Source: Singulisphaera acidiphila DSM 18658 (GTDB lineage Bacteria; Planctomycetota; Planctomycetia; Isosphaerales; Isosphaeraceae). From it: 64,000 bases of DNA. Below are positions 54,193 through 63,402 of the stretch, one piece after another; positions within the stretch are counted from its first letter, which is position 1, and each line of letters starts with the position of its first letter. The stretch is from positions 124,001 to 188,000 of the forward strand of contig NC_019892.1 of the NCBI RefSeq assembly GCF_000242455.2. The letters are read 5' to 3'. Under the pieces are notes generated by a model that saw only the letters and a program-made list of their open reading frames with translations, was not told the origin of the DNA and searched no databases. Made by a program: the position numbers and the translations under genes.

Positions 54193-55443
54193 ATGAGATG
54201 GCGGAGCATGCTAAGGGGCGGCCTTTTCTTGATTCTCGGCCTTGCGGGGGCCGCGTCGGCGGCTCCCAAGGAAGAGAGTCTGACGCCCAAGGCGCTCAGC
54301 GAGCGGCTGGTCACTCAGCCCAAGGGAGAGGATGCGGAGCAGCTCGCGAAGGAACTTCGCGCCTGGTTCGGCAAGGATAACCTTCTCAAGGGGGTGAACC
54401 CCAAGGTCGACGGGTTGGAGGTGGCCTGGGCGATCGAAGTGCCGGGCGAAGGGGTTGCGCCTCGGGTGGTCGCTCTTGAGGGCGAGTTCAGCCTGCCGCT
54501 GGTTCGGGTCGGTATGACCGACGTCTACGCGGCCACCGTTCCGCTGCCGGACGGGGCGGCGATGCGCTGGGCGTACGAGGTTTCCGGCAAGCGGGTCGAG
54601 CGGGTCCTCAAACCCAACCAGCGTGGCGCTGACCAGCTTGAGGTCTACGCGACGCATCCCGACAGCGTGCCACGATCCGACGTGCCCAAGGGCAAGCTCA
54701 CCCAGCAACCGGCCTGGAAGAGCAAGATTTTCGACGGCACAAGCCGCGATTGGTGGGTCTACGTCCCGGCGCAGTACAAAGACGATGCCCCGGCCTGCGT
54801 CATGGTCTTTCAGGATGGCGGGGGCTATCGGGAGTTCGTCCCGACCGTCTTCGACAACCTGATCGCCAGCGGCGACATGCCGGTCACCGTCGCCATCCTC
54901 ATCAACCCGGGCGACGGCCCGGGCGAACAGGGCCGGGGCCAGCGGAGCGTCGAGTACGACACCCTCTCCGACCGCTACTCACGGTTCCTCCTCGAAGAGA
55001 TCCTCCCCGAGGTCGAAAAGACGGTCAAGCTTCGCCATGACCCCGATAGCCGGGCCATCTCCGGGGCCAGCAGCGGCGGCATCTGCGCCTGGACGGTCGC
55101 TTGGGAACGCCCCGACGAGTTCCGCAAGGTCCTCTCATGGGTCGGCAGTTTCACCAACATCGCCAGCGGTAAGACCGGTCGCGAGGGGGGCCACAACTAC
55201 GAGGCGATGATCCGCAAGACGGATAAGAAGCCGATCCGCGTGTTCCTTCAGGACGGATCCAATGACCTGGATAACAACAACGGCAACTGGCCGCTCGCCA
55301 ACCAGCAGATGGCCAAGTCGCTGAAGTTCAAAGACTATGATTATGAGTTTGCTTACGGCCAAGGGTTTCATTCGAATAAGCATGGCCGTGCGATCTTGCC
55401 CGATTCGCTTCGCTGGCTCTGGCGCGGTTACGAAAAGAAGTGA
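54193..55443 (+). CDS. Secreted esterase, enterochelin-esterase/Fes-like
   Basis: A 416-residue exported alpha/beta hydrolase. The signal peptide is MLRGGLFLILGLAGAASAA. An N-terminal beta domain (~40-150) resembles the Fes or CBM48-like segment (GEGVAPRVVALEGEFSLPLV). The hydrolase has ACVMVFQDGGGYREFVPTVF, GPGEQGRGQRSVEYDTLSDR, and the nucleophile elbow GASSGG with Ser293. A probable catalytic His lies in YGQGFHSNKHGRAI near the C-terminus. The ATG at 54193 follows GGGAGG, so the longer upstream frame is not used. It may cleave an ester in an exported glycan or siderophore; this is not certain. Confidence 0.88.
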   Translation: MRWRSMLRGGLFLILGLAGAASAAPKEESLTPKALSERLVTQPKGEDAEQLAKELRAWFGKDNLLKGVNPKVDGLEVAWAIEVPGEGVAPRVVALEGEFSLPLVRVGMTDVYAATVPLPDGAAMRWAYEVSGKRVERVLKPNQRGADQLEVYATHPDSVPRSDVPKGKLTQQPAWKSKIFDGTSRDWWVYVPAQYKDDAPACVMVFQDGGGYREFVPTVFDNLIASGDMPVTVAILINPGDGPGEQGRGQRSVEYDTLSDRYSRFLLEEILPEVEKTVKLRHDPDSRAISGASSGGICAWTVAWERPDEFRKVLSWVGSFTNIASGKTGREGGHNYEAMIRKTDKKPIRVFLQDGSNDLDNNNGNWPLANQQMAKSLKFKDYDYEFAYGQGFHSNKHGRAILPDSLRWLWRGYEKK

Positions 55444-55524
55444 ATGAGGATGTTTTGGAATTCTGAGGCGAACGGGGAGCGGATCACTCCCCGTTCGCTC
55501 GCTCGTCTGGGTTGGCTGCCCTCG

Positions 55525-56085
55525 TCAGTCGTTGTATTTTTGGCGGAGCCGTGGCGAGAGGCGGAGGATGAGCTGGGCACGCTCGAATTCGGCGAGCCAC
55601 TCGGCGGTAACCGTGGCCGTGGCTTCGGCGGAGGGGGGGACGAGGCCCGTCGGGCAGGCTGCGCCGAGTTGGTCGATGGCGAGCTTGCGATAGGTCGAGA
55701 GGGTCCGCTCACCGTAGCGTGAGACCTCTTGCCCATCCTCGCTCAGAAAGACAACGACCGGGACTCGATGGCCCCCGTTGATCGCCAAGGCGTCGCGGAC
55801 CTCGGTTTGCGCATCGCGATCGAGAAACCGGAGTTCGAGCGCTGGGGAGACCTGCGCGAAGTGGTCGAATGCAGGGCACTGGTTGATGCAGTCGCCGCAC
55901 CAGGCCCCGGCCAGGCAGAGGACCGGCATCCGCCGCACGAATCCCGCCAGCAATGCGGTCTGCTCGGCGCTCAGCGAGAACTGCGGGTGCATGGCGTCCC
56001 ACCGCGACCGCTGCGCGGGGGTTGCGTACCGGTCGAGGAACTCGGTGTAGGGCAAGGCCTCGGCGAAGATCTTCGACCAATCCAT
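55525..56085 (-). CDS. Thioredoxin-fold protein with WCGDC motif
   Basis: A 186-residue single-domain protein. A helical N-terminal ~60 residues precede the thioredoxin fold. The redox motif is WCGDC (in LAGAWCGDCINQCPAFDHFA), and the cis-Pro is in GGHRVPVVVFLSEDG. It lacks a signal peptide, so it is probably cytoplasmic. Proteins of this type in planctomycetes and other bacteria are often annotated thioredoxin family; the partner is unknown. The ATG at 56085 is where the conserved sequence begins; the frame is open upstream. It is convergent with the esterase gene. Confidence 0.85.
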   Translation of the reverse strand: MDWSKIFAEALPYTEFLDRYATPAQRSRWDAMHPQFSLSAEQTALLAGFVRRMPVLCLAGAWCGDCINQCPAFDHFAQVSPALELRFLDRDAQTEVRDALAINGGHRVPVVVFLSEDGQEVSRYGERTLSTYRKLAIDQLGAACPTGLVPPSAEATATVTAEWLAEFERAQLILRLSPRLRQKYND

Positions 56086-56298
56086 TTCGGGGGACCCTGA
56101 AGAATAAAATCGGCTATGACTTTCGGGCGATCGCGTCTCAATCCAGCGAAGGGCTCGCGACTTCGTCGGCCTCCTGGCACGTGTCCATGTCTCTGATGGG
56201 CTCGTTCTGGAGTGTCGGAAGTCCGTCACCCGCCGGGTCGATGAGGATCGAGAGGCAGAAGACGGCGATCCGTCTCCCTATTATTGGGTGTCCCCCTC

Positions 56299-56898
56299 TC
56301 AAATCCAGCCCAGGGCGGTCAGGGCGGCGAGGTGCTTGCAGGTTGCCGGGGTATTGTCCACGTCGGCAATCCGATAGGTCCACTCCGCGCAGTCGCACTG
56401 GGTGGATCCGTCCTGGAGGCGGCAGGCGTAGTAGGGACCGTCGTCGAGCGGAGGGGTCAGCCGGGTGATCCGCCACTGGACCGGGGCGAGCTCGGTTCCT
56501 CCCACCTGCTGGACGCGATAGGTTTGGCCGGCGATCGGAATCAGGATTGCGAGTGGTGTGTCGTGGCCCTCGGCTCCCAGGGTCAGGACGGTCAAGGGGG
56601 CCTGGTTCAGCGCCTCCTCAAGGGTCGCCTTGCCGAACTCGGCGCGGAGGCGGTCCCACGACCGCCTGGCCTCGTGCAAGGCGTTGCGGAAGTGCCAGGA
56701 GGTGGGATGGAACGGGCCGAGCGTGACCTCGGCAGCCTCGAGGTCGGCGGTGGAAACGTCCAGGATCATTCGCGCCCGCTGCGCCAGTTCGACCACACGG
56801 CGGAGCGGGTCCGACGGATCGCGGTCGCGGAGCGATGACGGCTTCCTTCGCAAGGGCGCGGGCATCGTCGACCTGGGGCTTGGGGGCCGGAGGATCAA
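56299..56898 (-). CDS. Hypothetical protein with C-terminal SWIM-type zinc motif
   Basis: A 199-residue protein. The last ~60 residues carry a SWIM-like zinc motif: CDCAEWTYRIADVDNTPATC KH-type spacing (C-x-C ... C-x-H). The middle (~45-110) is helical. The start is unclear: another frame just upstream (start TTG at 56938, overlapping the preceding gene) reads SSDWVEFLDPPAPKPQVDDA and could be the true N-terminus if a frameshift occurs near 56830. SWIM motifs bind DNA or protein. It follows a small gene on the same strand. The role is unknown. Confidence 0.65.
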   Translation of the reverse strand: MILRPPSPRSTMPAPLRRKPSSLRDRDPSDPLRRVVELAQRARMILDVSTADLEAAEVTLGPFHPTSWHFRNALHEARRSWDRLRAEFGKATLEEALNQAPLTVLTLGAEGHDTPLAILIPIAGQTYRVQQVGGTELAPVQWRITRLTPPLDDGPYYACRLQDGSTQCDCAEWTYRIADVDNTPATCKHLAALTALGWI

Positions 56899-56921
56899 GG
56901 AACTCCACCCAATCGGACGAG

Positions 56922-57155
56922 TCAGTCCGGCTCGTCAATGCCCCTCAGGTGGACGTAGTGCGCTGATTCGTCCATCCGGCCCGCCCAGGCTCGGGTGGCC
57001 TCAATCCGATAGGCCCGCCCCGCTAACGTCACCCGATCCCCGCTCCCCCAACCCGAACTTGAGTTCGAGCGAGAGACCCCCACCAGGCAAACCTCGCGCA
57101 CCGAGGGCCTGATTGCACATCGCTCCGTCCGGACCTCATCCACCAGGATCGCCAT
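56922..57155 (-). CDS. Small hypothetical protein
   Basis: A 77-residue protein with GGAGGGG just before the ATG at 57155, so initiation is well supported. The sequence (AILVDEVRTERCAIRPSVRE, GDRVTLAGRAYRIEATRAWA) suggests a small beta-barrel. It precedes the SWIM gene, and the two frames may overlap or lie 23 bases apart. A longer upstream frame exists but lacks gene-like composition. I do not recognise a family. Confidence 0.55.
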   Translation of the reverse strand: MAILVDEVRTERCAIRPSVREVCLVGVSRSNSSSGWGSGDRVTLAGRAYRIEATRAWAGRMDESAHYVHLRGIDEPD

Positions 57156-57360
57156 CGCCGGTCCCCTCCGTGCCTGCGTTGCGAAGGGCCCCGCACCCGC
57201 CGATCCGTCCGCCGGCGCGGAAACAACCTCCCCAGGAGTGTCTTTGCCTAGGACCTTACGTTCACAAGTGTACTGAACATCAGGAAAGGAGACAAGAGAC
57301 CAGTTGAGGTGGGTAGGGTTGAGGCTGAAGAGGTGGCCTTTGCCAGGAACGGTCTTCCTT

Positions 57361-57387
57361 TTCCCTGGGACTGCGGGTGGGTCGCCC
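57361..57387 (+). repeat. Dispersed repeat, copy 2
   Basis: TTCCCTGGGACTGCGGGTGG then GTCGCCC; 25 of 27 bases match 51780-51806. Confidence 0.6.
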
Positions 57388-57417
57388 GTGATCCCAGGGG
57401 GGGAATGCAAATGAAGA

Positions 57418-57462
57418 GGGGCATGGAGGCCCGCTCTTGATGAGCGAGGACCTCTATGCCCC
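57418..57462 (-). terminator. Hairpin after the secreted small protein gene
   Basis: GGGGCATGGAGGCCCGCTC and GAGCGAGGACCTCTATGCCCC form an imperfect stem of about 17 bp around a 5-base loop. On the minus strand it is followed by CTCTTCATTTGCATT. It lies 36 bases downstream of the stop of the gene at 57498. Confidence 0.65.
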
Positions 57463-57497
57463 TTGAATCGGTGCGGTTTCTTCACCGTTGTCGAGTC

Positions 57498-57854
57498 TCA
57501 GTTGCTCTTCTTCTTCACCGAGACCGTGATCTTCGATGCGACCGATTTGTCGTGGGTGACGACCACGTTGATCCCCTTGCGTCCCTTTTCCTGGACTTTG
57601 GCGACGTTCTTGGAGACCTTTTCGAGGTCGATGGGGGCGGCGGCCCCCTTGGCGTTCACGAATTCCGTGTCGCTCTTGACGGTAACTTCAACCTCTTTGT
57701 CACTCCCGTTCTCGATGACGGTGACCTTCTTGCCTTCGACGTCGACCTTGGAGATCACTCCGAGCAACTCATCGGCAAGCGCCGACCCGGCGACCAAGCC
57801 CAGAGCCACAACGCCGGAGAGCAGTGCCAACAGAAATGTGCGCCGGTTGTTCAT
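57498..57854 (-). CDS. Small secreted hypothetical protein
   Basis: A 118-residue protein with a signal peptide (NRRTFLLALLSGVVALGLVA, cleaved near ALA-DE). The mature part (~85 residues) is beta-rich with many Lys and Val: VISKVDVEGKKVTVIENGSD, VEVTVKSDTEFVNAKGAAAP, TVSVKKKSN at the end. It has the look of a small OB- or YtfJ-like secreted domain; no catalytic site is visible. It is followed by a good terminator hairpin. The longer start at 57866 adds only four residues. Function unknown. Confidence 0.72.
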   Translation of the reverse strand: MNNRRTFLLALLSGVVALGLVAGSALADELLGVISKVDVEGKKVTVIENGSDKEVEVTVKSDTEFVNAKGAAAPIDLEKVSKNVAKVQEKGRKGINVVVTHDKSVASKITVSVKKKSN

Positions 57855-58158
57855 AGAAACGTGCACCTTTGAAAATTTCTGGAAACAGAGAGTCGGATAA
57901 CCACGAGAGGGTTAATTCCGACAAAATCGATCGGCATGATGTCTTATGGGGTTCTGACTGTCAACCCAGTACCAGGGAAATCCCAGCGCGTGTTTGAGGG
58001 GGCCTTCATGAACGCGAATGCCTTTTGCCGTCATTTTTTACACAACCGTTCGGGTCGAGGGGGAGCGATCGGCAACAGGCTGGCCAGTTGATGGATGTTG
58101 GTGTAACATTTGGTGGATGAGCACGAGGGCACCGACCGAAACGGAGGGGGCTGTGAGC

Positions 58159-59547
58159 ATGGGGAACGGACGACGCCATCAGCATGCAGTCGGTTTGACC
58201 CGTCGTGAATTGATTCAGGTGGGGTACTCAGGGCTGCTCGGCATTGGCCTACCGTCGCTCTGGTCGCGCGCGAGTCAAGGGGCGACGCCGGGGGGGCCTC
58301 GGGCCAAGTCGGTTCTCTTGATCTTCCAGACCGGCGCTCCGAGCCAGATCGATACGTTCGACCCCAAGCCCGAGGCGCCCGAGGAGATCCGGGGGACTTT
58401 CCAGCCGATCGCCACCAAGGCCCCCGGGGTCCAGATCTGTGAGCACCTGCCCGGCCTGGCGGCGCATGCCGACAAGTTCGCCATCGTTCGCTCGATGACT
58501 CACGGCCTTCCGAGCCACGAGCACGCGACCCACATGATGCTCACGGGCATCGACAAGATGCCGCCGGGGGCTACACATATGGCTTCGCGGTCGGACTGGC
58601 CCAGCTACGCCTCCGGGCTCGACTTCCTCCGACCGCGCGAGGACGGCATTCCCAACGGCGTGATGCTGCCAACCTACCTCAACAACGGCTATGGTTTCTC
58701 GGGACAGAATGCGGGGGTGCTCGGCCCGAAGTTCGACCCCTGGCACATCAAGCAAGACCCGAACGACCCCAAGTTCCGCATTGAGGAGTTTGCTCTCCCG
58801 GTCGGCCTGACCGCACAGAAGCTCGACAACCGCCGCTCCCTGATGGCGGAGATCGACGGGCAGTCTGAAACTCTGTCGAAGGTGTCTCGGGGAGGCTGGT
58901 CGGGGCTCCAGGACAAGGCGTTCTCGCTCTTGACCTCGGGCAAGGTGAAGCAGGCTTTCGAGATCGATCGCGAAGACCCGAAGACGCGCGATCGCTATGG
59001 CCGCCACATGTTCGGCCAATCGCTGCTCCTGGCCCGCCGCTTGATCGGCGCCGGGGTGCCGATCGTTCAGGCCAACATGGGCCATATGAACAATTGGGAC
59101 ACGCACACCGAGAACTGCGAACAGCTCAAGACGAGGCTTCTACCGCCACTCGATCAGGCGGTCTCGGCCTTGCTCGACGACCTTCATGTGCGGGGCATGC
59201 TCGACGAGACACTCGTGATCATGGTTGGTGAGTTCGGCCGGACCCCTCGGATCGGGCAGGACAGCCAGGGGTTGCCCCAGCACAAGTCGGGGCGCGACCA
59301 CTGGGCCGGCGTCTTCTCTGCCTTGTTCGCCGGCGGCGGCGTTGTGGGCGGCCAGGTCATCGGTCGCTCCGACAAGATGGGTGCTTACCCTGCCTCGAAG
59401 GGATTCCTCCCGTCGGATCTCGGGGCGACGATCTACCAGGCTCTGGGTGTCGACCACGAAAGTACCGTGACTGACCAACTGGCTCGGCCGCTTCAGCTCA
59501 ACCGTGGCCAGGTGATCGCCCCCTTGTTCACGGCGGCGAGCGTCTGA
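58159..59547 (+). CDS. DUF1501 exported protein
   Basis: A 462-residue DUF1501 protein, a family distantly related to sulfatases and alkaline phosphatases and very common in planctomycetes. It begins with a twin-arginine-like leader (VGLTRRELIQVGYSGLLGIG). Family marks are SVLLIFQTGAPSQIDTFDPK, the block PGLAAHADKFAIVRSMTH, HATHMMLTG, MLDETLVIMVGEFGRTPRIG and HKSGRDHWAGVFSALFAGGG. The ATG at 58159 follows GGAGGGGG; a GTG six bases earlier is possible. In planctomycetes DUF1501 genes often follow DUF1549/DUF1553 genes, which are not adjacent here. Substrate unknown. Confidence 0.95.
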   Translation: MGNGRRHQHAVGLTRRELIQVGYSGLLGIGLPSLWSRASQGATPGGPRAKSVLLIFQTGAPSQIDTFDPKPEAPEEIRGTFQPIATKAPGVQICEHLPGLAAHADKFAIVRSMTHGLPSHEHATHMMLTGIDKMPPGATHMASRSDWPSYASGLDFLRPREDGIPNGVMLPTYLNNGYGFSGQNAGVLGPKFDPWHIKQDPNDPKFRIEEFALPVGLTAQKLDNRRSLMAEIDGQSETLSKVSRGGWSGLQDKAFSLLTSGKVKQAFEIDREDPKTRDRYGRHMFGQSLLLARRLIGAGVPIVQANMGHMNNWDTHTENCEQLKTRLLPPLDQAVSALLDDLHVRGMLDETLVIMVGEFGRTPRIGQDSQGLPQHKSGRDHWAGVFSALFAGGGVVGGQVIGRSDKMGAYPASKGFLPSDLGATIYQALGVDHESTVTDQLARPLQLNRGQVIAPLFTAASV

Positions 59548-59634
59548 GCGTTCTCAAAGTGCTCGGTAAGTAAGGGCGGTACCGAACGTGAATCGGACCG
59601 CCGATACCCAGCGTTTGCGCGCCGTCGCGGTAGG

Positions 59635-61512
59635 TTACTTGGAGCGTTTCTCGGCAATCACGGTGGCGGTGGCGAAGGCATCGAGGACGCCGGATCGGCC
59701 GGGGTGGATGGCTTCGAGGCCGAGGCGGGACTGGACGGCGTAGGAGAGGCGCTGGCCGGTGCCGGCCAGGATGACCAGGCGCTGGCCTTTGGGCAGGGCG
59801 AGCAGGTCGTCGGTGCTGGTCAGGTCGAGTTGATTGAGGTGGGGAAGCGCGGAGCGGAGGATGAAGCGGAGCCGGCCGCCGGGGGCGGAGCCTTCTTCGG
59901 ACTGGCGGCTGAGTTCGGGGCTGACCACGGCCACGAGATCGAACGGCTGCTCGCGGTTGCGGCGGAGGATCATGGCGCGGAGATTCAACAGGTCGTCGGT
60001 CTCTTTGTGGTGGAAGCAGATCTCCTTGATTCCTGCGGCAACCGTCACAATTAGCACGGTGGCCAGGAACCCGCCGAGGACCTGGCGCTGGCGGTCGTCG
60101 CGCCGCCTCGCCCAGCGATCGAGGCCTCGGGTGATCACGACGGCGACCACCAGCAGGTCGAGGGCCAGGTGCAAACCCAGGGCGGTGGCGGAGTCGGCTC
60201 GGGCGTGGGCGAGGTCGTCCATCGCTCCGCGAAGGTTGGCGCTGGCCCACCAGGCGATCGAGACGGCCGTGGCGGGGGCGAGCCAGGTCAGGGTCCGGAT
60301 CGGGATCTCCCGGCTCGCCAGGTCGGTGATCGCTCGCGCGGCCAGTAAGTTCAAGGGGGCGAGCAGGAAGAGGCCGAGCGCGGGTCGCGGACCGCTTGGC
60401 AAGAGGGTGGGCACCAGGGCGGCGACGGCGAGCCAGAGCACCCAGAACACCCCGCCGACGACTTCCCGGTCGTCGCTCTCGTCGGTCAGGCCCAGCCGGA
60501 TCATTCGGACCGCCGCGTAGATCCCTAGCGGCAGAGTGGCGGGGGCGAGGTCCACCAGGCGGCCCAGGAGGCCCGTGCTCTGCTGGCTGTGGGGAGTGAG
60601 CGGAGCCAGGGCCGCCGTGATGATTTGCGACCCGTAGGTGGCATACATCCGGATGTTCCAGGGGGCCGCCAGCGCGAGCCCGATTGCCAGCGCCACCGCG
60701 CCGGCGATCAGGCTCGGGTTGTTTCGCCACGACAGCCACCAGCGTCCCGCCCGCCCGCCGGTGGGCGTCCCGGCATGGAGGTAAGCCTGGTGCAGCAGGA
60801 TGACCGGAATGCAGATCAGGCCGAGCCCGCCGAGCGACATCAGGGCGAGGCCCAGGGACAGGCCCCCCAGGAGGGTCGAGGCCGCTGTGCCGGACCAACC
60901 CCAGAACGGCGCGGAGTCCGCTCCGGCCCGCAAATGCCAGCCGTAGCAGAGCAAGGCCGCCAGGGTGCCTGCCAGGCCCAGGGTGGTGGGGGTGGCCTCC
61001 TGCATCTGGATCAGGAGGTTTCGGTTGAACCCCATCAAGAGCGCCGCGATCAGGCCGAGGCCGGGCCCATGCCAGAGCCGGCCGTGGAGGTAGATCAGGA
61101 CGACGACGAGGATTCCCCCCACGTAGCTGGGCAGTACGGTGGCCCGTGGATCGAGGTCGGGGCTGAGCGCCAGGCCGACCGCTTCGAGCCAGGCGTAGAG
61201 CGGAGGCTGGAAGGCCACCGCCCGGAACGCGCGGGCCTCGTGCATCGGCTTCACGTTCGCGATCGCCGGGACCTGGTCGACGACCATGCCGTCGAGCACC
61301 GCCAGCCCGCGCAGGCCCCACCAGGGGCCTGGGGGGTTGAGGTCCCAGCTATTGAGTGCGTAGAGGCCCGGCAGGACCGCCACCAGTACGACCAAGGGAA
61401 AGAACATCGCCGACCGAGGCGCGGGGCGCACCAGGGGTCGCGCCGGAGTGATCGGCACTTCGGCCCTGCTCCAGCTCTCACGCTTCGGCCGCGTCGCCAG
61501 CCTTGGCATCAT
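59635..61512 (-). CDS. Polytopic membrane glycosyltransferase-like protein (GT-C)
   Basis: A 625-residue membrane protein with about 12 hydrophobic helices. The first long loop contains HEARAFRAVAFQPPLYAWLEA, a variant of the GT-39 and ArnT loop (QPPLYAW). Other helices are ATVLPSYVGGILVVVLIYLH, GLGLIAALLMGFNRNLLIQM and LLGGLSLGLALMSLGGLGLI. The C-terminal ~120 residues are soluble. It resembles the ArnT-like gene at 28840 in class but not closely in sequence. Start ATG at 61512 (another three bases later). It probably transfers a sugar from a lipid carrier to an extracellular acceptor. Confidence 0.78.
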   Translation of the reverse strand: MMPRLATRPKRESWSRAEVPITPARPLVRPAPRSAMFFPLVVLVAVLPGLYALNSWDLNPPGPWWGLRGLAVLDGMVVDQVPAIANVKPMHEARAFRAVAFQPPLYAWLEAVGLALSPDLDPRATVLPSYVGGILVVVLIYLHGRLWHGPGLGLIAALLMGFNRNLLIQMQEATPTTLGLAGTLAALLCYGWHLRAGADSAPFWGWSGTAASTLLGGLSLGLALMSLGGLGLICIPVILLHQAYLHAGTPTGGRAGRWWLSWRNNPSLIAGAVALAIGLALAAPWNIRMYATYGSQIITAALAPLTPHSQQSTGLLGRLVDLAPATLPLGIYAAVRMIRLGLTDESDDREVVGGVFWVLWLAVAALVPTLLPSGPRPALGLFLLAPLNLLAARAITDLASREIPIRTLTWLAPATAVSIAWWASANLRGAMDDLAHARADSATALGLHLALDLLVVAVVITRGLDRWARRRDDRQRQVLGGFLATVLIVTVAAGIKEICFHHKETDDLLNLRAMILRRNREQPFDLVAVVSPELSRQSEEGSAPGGRLRFILRSALPHLNQLDLTSTDDLLALPKGQRLVILAGTGQRLSYAVQSRLGLEAIHPGRSGVLDAFATATVIAEKRSK

Positions 61513-61860
61513 GCGACGACCCACCTTCTCAAAAACAACTCCCTACTCCCTGATAACTCCACGGATCTGGCGCACCTTACCACAATCGCGCGCAACGGGG
61601 GAGAGAGTTTCTTGCCGGGTGGTTTGCCAGGCCGGCTGTGCGCTGGGCAAATCCTTCCTATTTTTCGATTCCCAAGAGGCGGGCGGAGCGGATCGCGCCC
61701 TCTCTTTCTTTTTGTTTTGTTTGCACTCGCCCTTGCGAAAACCTACATCAAAGACAGGGAACGATTCGCTCCCCGCTCGTCTTTGGAGGCAAGCGAAAAG
61801 TGCCAGGTCAGGAAGCTCAAGCGTGCCTGAGAGCAGAAAGGGCGTTGGGCCGGGTTCCGC
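61513..61860. other. Gap upstream of the GT-C gene
   Basis: About 350 bases between two minus-strand genes. No gene or clear repeat was seen. It contains Ts and CTTTC-rich tracts (CCCTCTCTTTCTTTTTGTTT) near 61700-61720. Confidence 0.35.
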
Positions 61861-63351
61861 TCAGGCCGACTTGAGCAGGCCCCGGCGGAGCGTTTCGCCG
61901 ACCTGGGTTGGCCCGTAGCCGCGTTCGACCATGAGGCAAGGGATCCCTTGCTGTTCACAAAGAGGGCGGAGCCGTTCAGGTACGTGGTGACCTATGAAGC
62001 TCTTGAGGATTAAGACAAGGTCGACCCCGTGGTTGCGGACCCGGCGCTCGATCGAGTCGAGCATTGCGGGCTTGGCGTCCTCGTACGGCTCCCAGTCGAG
62101 CTTGTCGAATTCGAAGAGCCGTTGCAAGGTTCGGCGCACATCCTCGCGAACGCTGCCGCCGATCATCAGGACCCGCAACCCTTGGGTGGCCGAGATGAGG
62201 TCTTCGTAACGTTCCTGGAGGGTGTCGTCATCCTTGGATTCCTCCTGGCGAATCCGGTCGAGGTTCCGGCGTAAGGCGCGCAAGCCGTTGCCTCCGGAGA
62301 TCACCTCGCGATAGGGCATCACCAGTTCCAGGAGCGTGGGGTCGGATGCGCCGAGGCCGCTGACGACTTGCTTTAACTGGATGAGGAACTCCTCAACTCC
62401 TTCATCCGGTAGGGAGGTCCGCGCCATCAGGGCCTTAAGCTCTTCTAGGGCCGCCAGCCCTGCCTCGCGGTTCAACTGCTGGCGTTCCAGGTCGCGGGCC
62501 TGGCTCTCCTGGCGTTGCTGCTCCCAGTCTTTGGAGCGCCTGGCCGTTTCGGTCGCCAGGAGTAATTGCTCCTGAGCCTCGGCGACGTAGGCGGCCCAGT
62601 CGGTGTGGAAGTCGTGCCGGAACGCTTCGATGTAACCGGGCTCGTACTGCTTGGAGAGGGTCTTGAGCTGGTGGAAGGTGCGTTGCGAGAGGGCCTGGTT
62701 TTCCTCGGTCATCTCGCCATCATTGGCGGCTTGATGCATCCGGAAGCGGCCGATCCAGATTTTGAGTTGGGAATATTGCTCGAGCTTGCCGAGCATCCCG
62801 AAATAATTCAGGCTTGCCTCGACCTCGCGGGCGAGCGTCTGGAACTGGCCGCCGGGGAAGTGCATCTCGGCGTCCCAGAGCAGCCGGTCCTCGTTCGAGA
62901 ATTTATCGGCCAGCTGGGGTTGGAGCCGGTCAAGCTCGCGGCGGAGCTGTTGGTAGTGGTCCATGGCCGTGCGGAGTTCGCGCCTGGCCTCGTCCGACTC
63001 ACGGCTGACCGACTCGATTTCCGCTTGTGCCTCACGTTTTTTACGCTCGATCTCGGTCTGCGCGTCCGCGATCAGGTTTTCGGGGTCGGCGTCGGAATCG
63101 AGAGCGGCCTTGTACTGGGCGAGCTTGCGGACCAGTTCCTTGAGGTGCTGCTCGTCGACTTCGGCCTGCTCGAGCTCGCGGATCCGGACGGGCCGGACCT
63201 CGCGGAGCCGCTGGGCCGCGCGGTTGGCGCGAACCTCGGCCGTGCGGAACTGCTCGGCCGCCTGCTGTGTCTCAGCGCCGAGCTTCTTGGCCCGGCTCTT
63301 CGCTTCGGCCTGCCGCACCAACTCAGCAAGCCGTTCCAAGGATGGGGTCAT
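61861..63351 (-). CDS. Coiled-coil protein with C-terminal DUF2325 domain
   Basis: A 496-residue protein. Residues ~1-330 are long helices with heptad-like Glu, Arg, Gln and Ala patterns (EQFRTAEVRANRAAQRLREV, ELRTAMDHYQQLRRELDRLQ), i.e. a coiled coil. The last ~100 residues fit DUF2325: GLRVLMIGGSVREDVRRTLQ, VRNHGVDLVLILKSFIGHHV and CEQQGIPCLMVERGYGPTQV. DUF2325 has a Rossmann-like fold of unknown role. The start at 63351 is chosen because the coiled coil begins there; the frame opens 45 bases earlier. It follows the DUF1501 gene at the right edge after 51 bases and may be co-transcribed. Confidence 0.78.
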   Translation of the reverse strand: MTPSLERLAELVRQAEAKSRAKKLGAETQQAAEQFRTAEVRANRAAQRLREVRPVRIRELEQAEVDEQHLKELVRKLAQYKAALDSDADPENLIADAQTEIERKKREAQAEIESVSRESDEARRELRTAMDHYQQLRRELDRLQPQLADKFSNEDRLLWDAEMHFPGGQFQTLAREVEASLNYFGMLGKLEQYSQLKIWIGRFRMHQAANDGEMTEENQALSQRTFHQLKTLSKQYEPGYIEAFRHDFHTDWAAYVAEAQEQLLLATETARRSKDWEQQRQESQARDLERQQLNREAGLAALEELKALMARTSLPDEGVEEFLIQLKQVVSGLGASDPTLLELVMPYREVISGGNGLRALRRNLDRIRQEESKDDDTLQERYEDLISATQGLRVLMIGGSVREDVRRTLQRLFEFDKLDWEPYEDAKPAMLDSIERRVRNHGVDLVLILKSFIGHHVPERLRPLCEQQGIPCLMVERGYGPTQVGETLRRGLLKSA

Positions 63352-63402
63352 ATAACGAGTCTCTTCCTCAATCTCTCGCGTGCAGCTCCCCCGCAAGGGG
63401 GG

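Larger units (their letters stand above)
57156..57497. other. Gap with a dispersed repeat and a terminator hairpin
   Basis: 342 bases. It holds a copy of a dispersed repeat (57361-57387) and, next to the following gene, a hairpin (57418-57462). Apart from these nothing was seen. Confidence 0.45.

Noticed and set aside
59528..61321. Second minus-strand frame within the GT-C membrane gene
   Set aside because: It overlaps the real membrane-protein frame, and its Pro/Arg/Gly-rich translation has no membrane segments.
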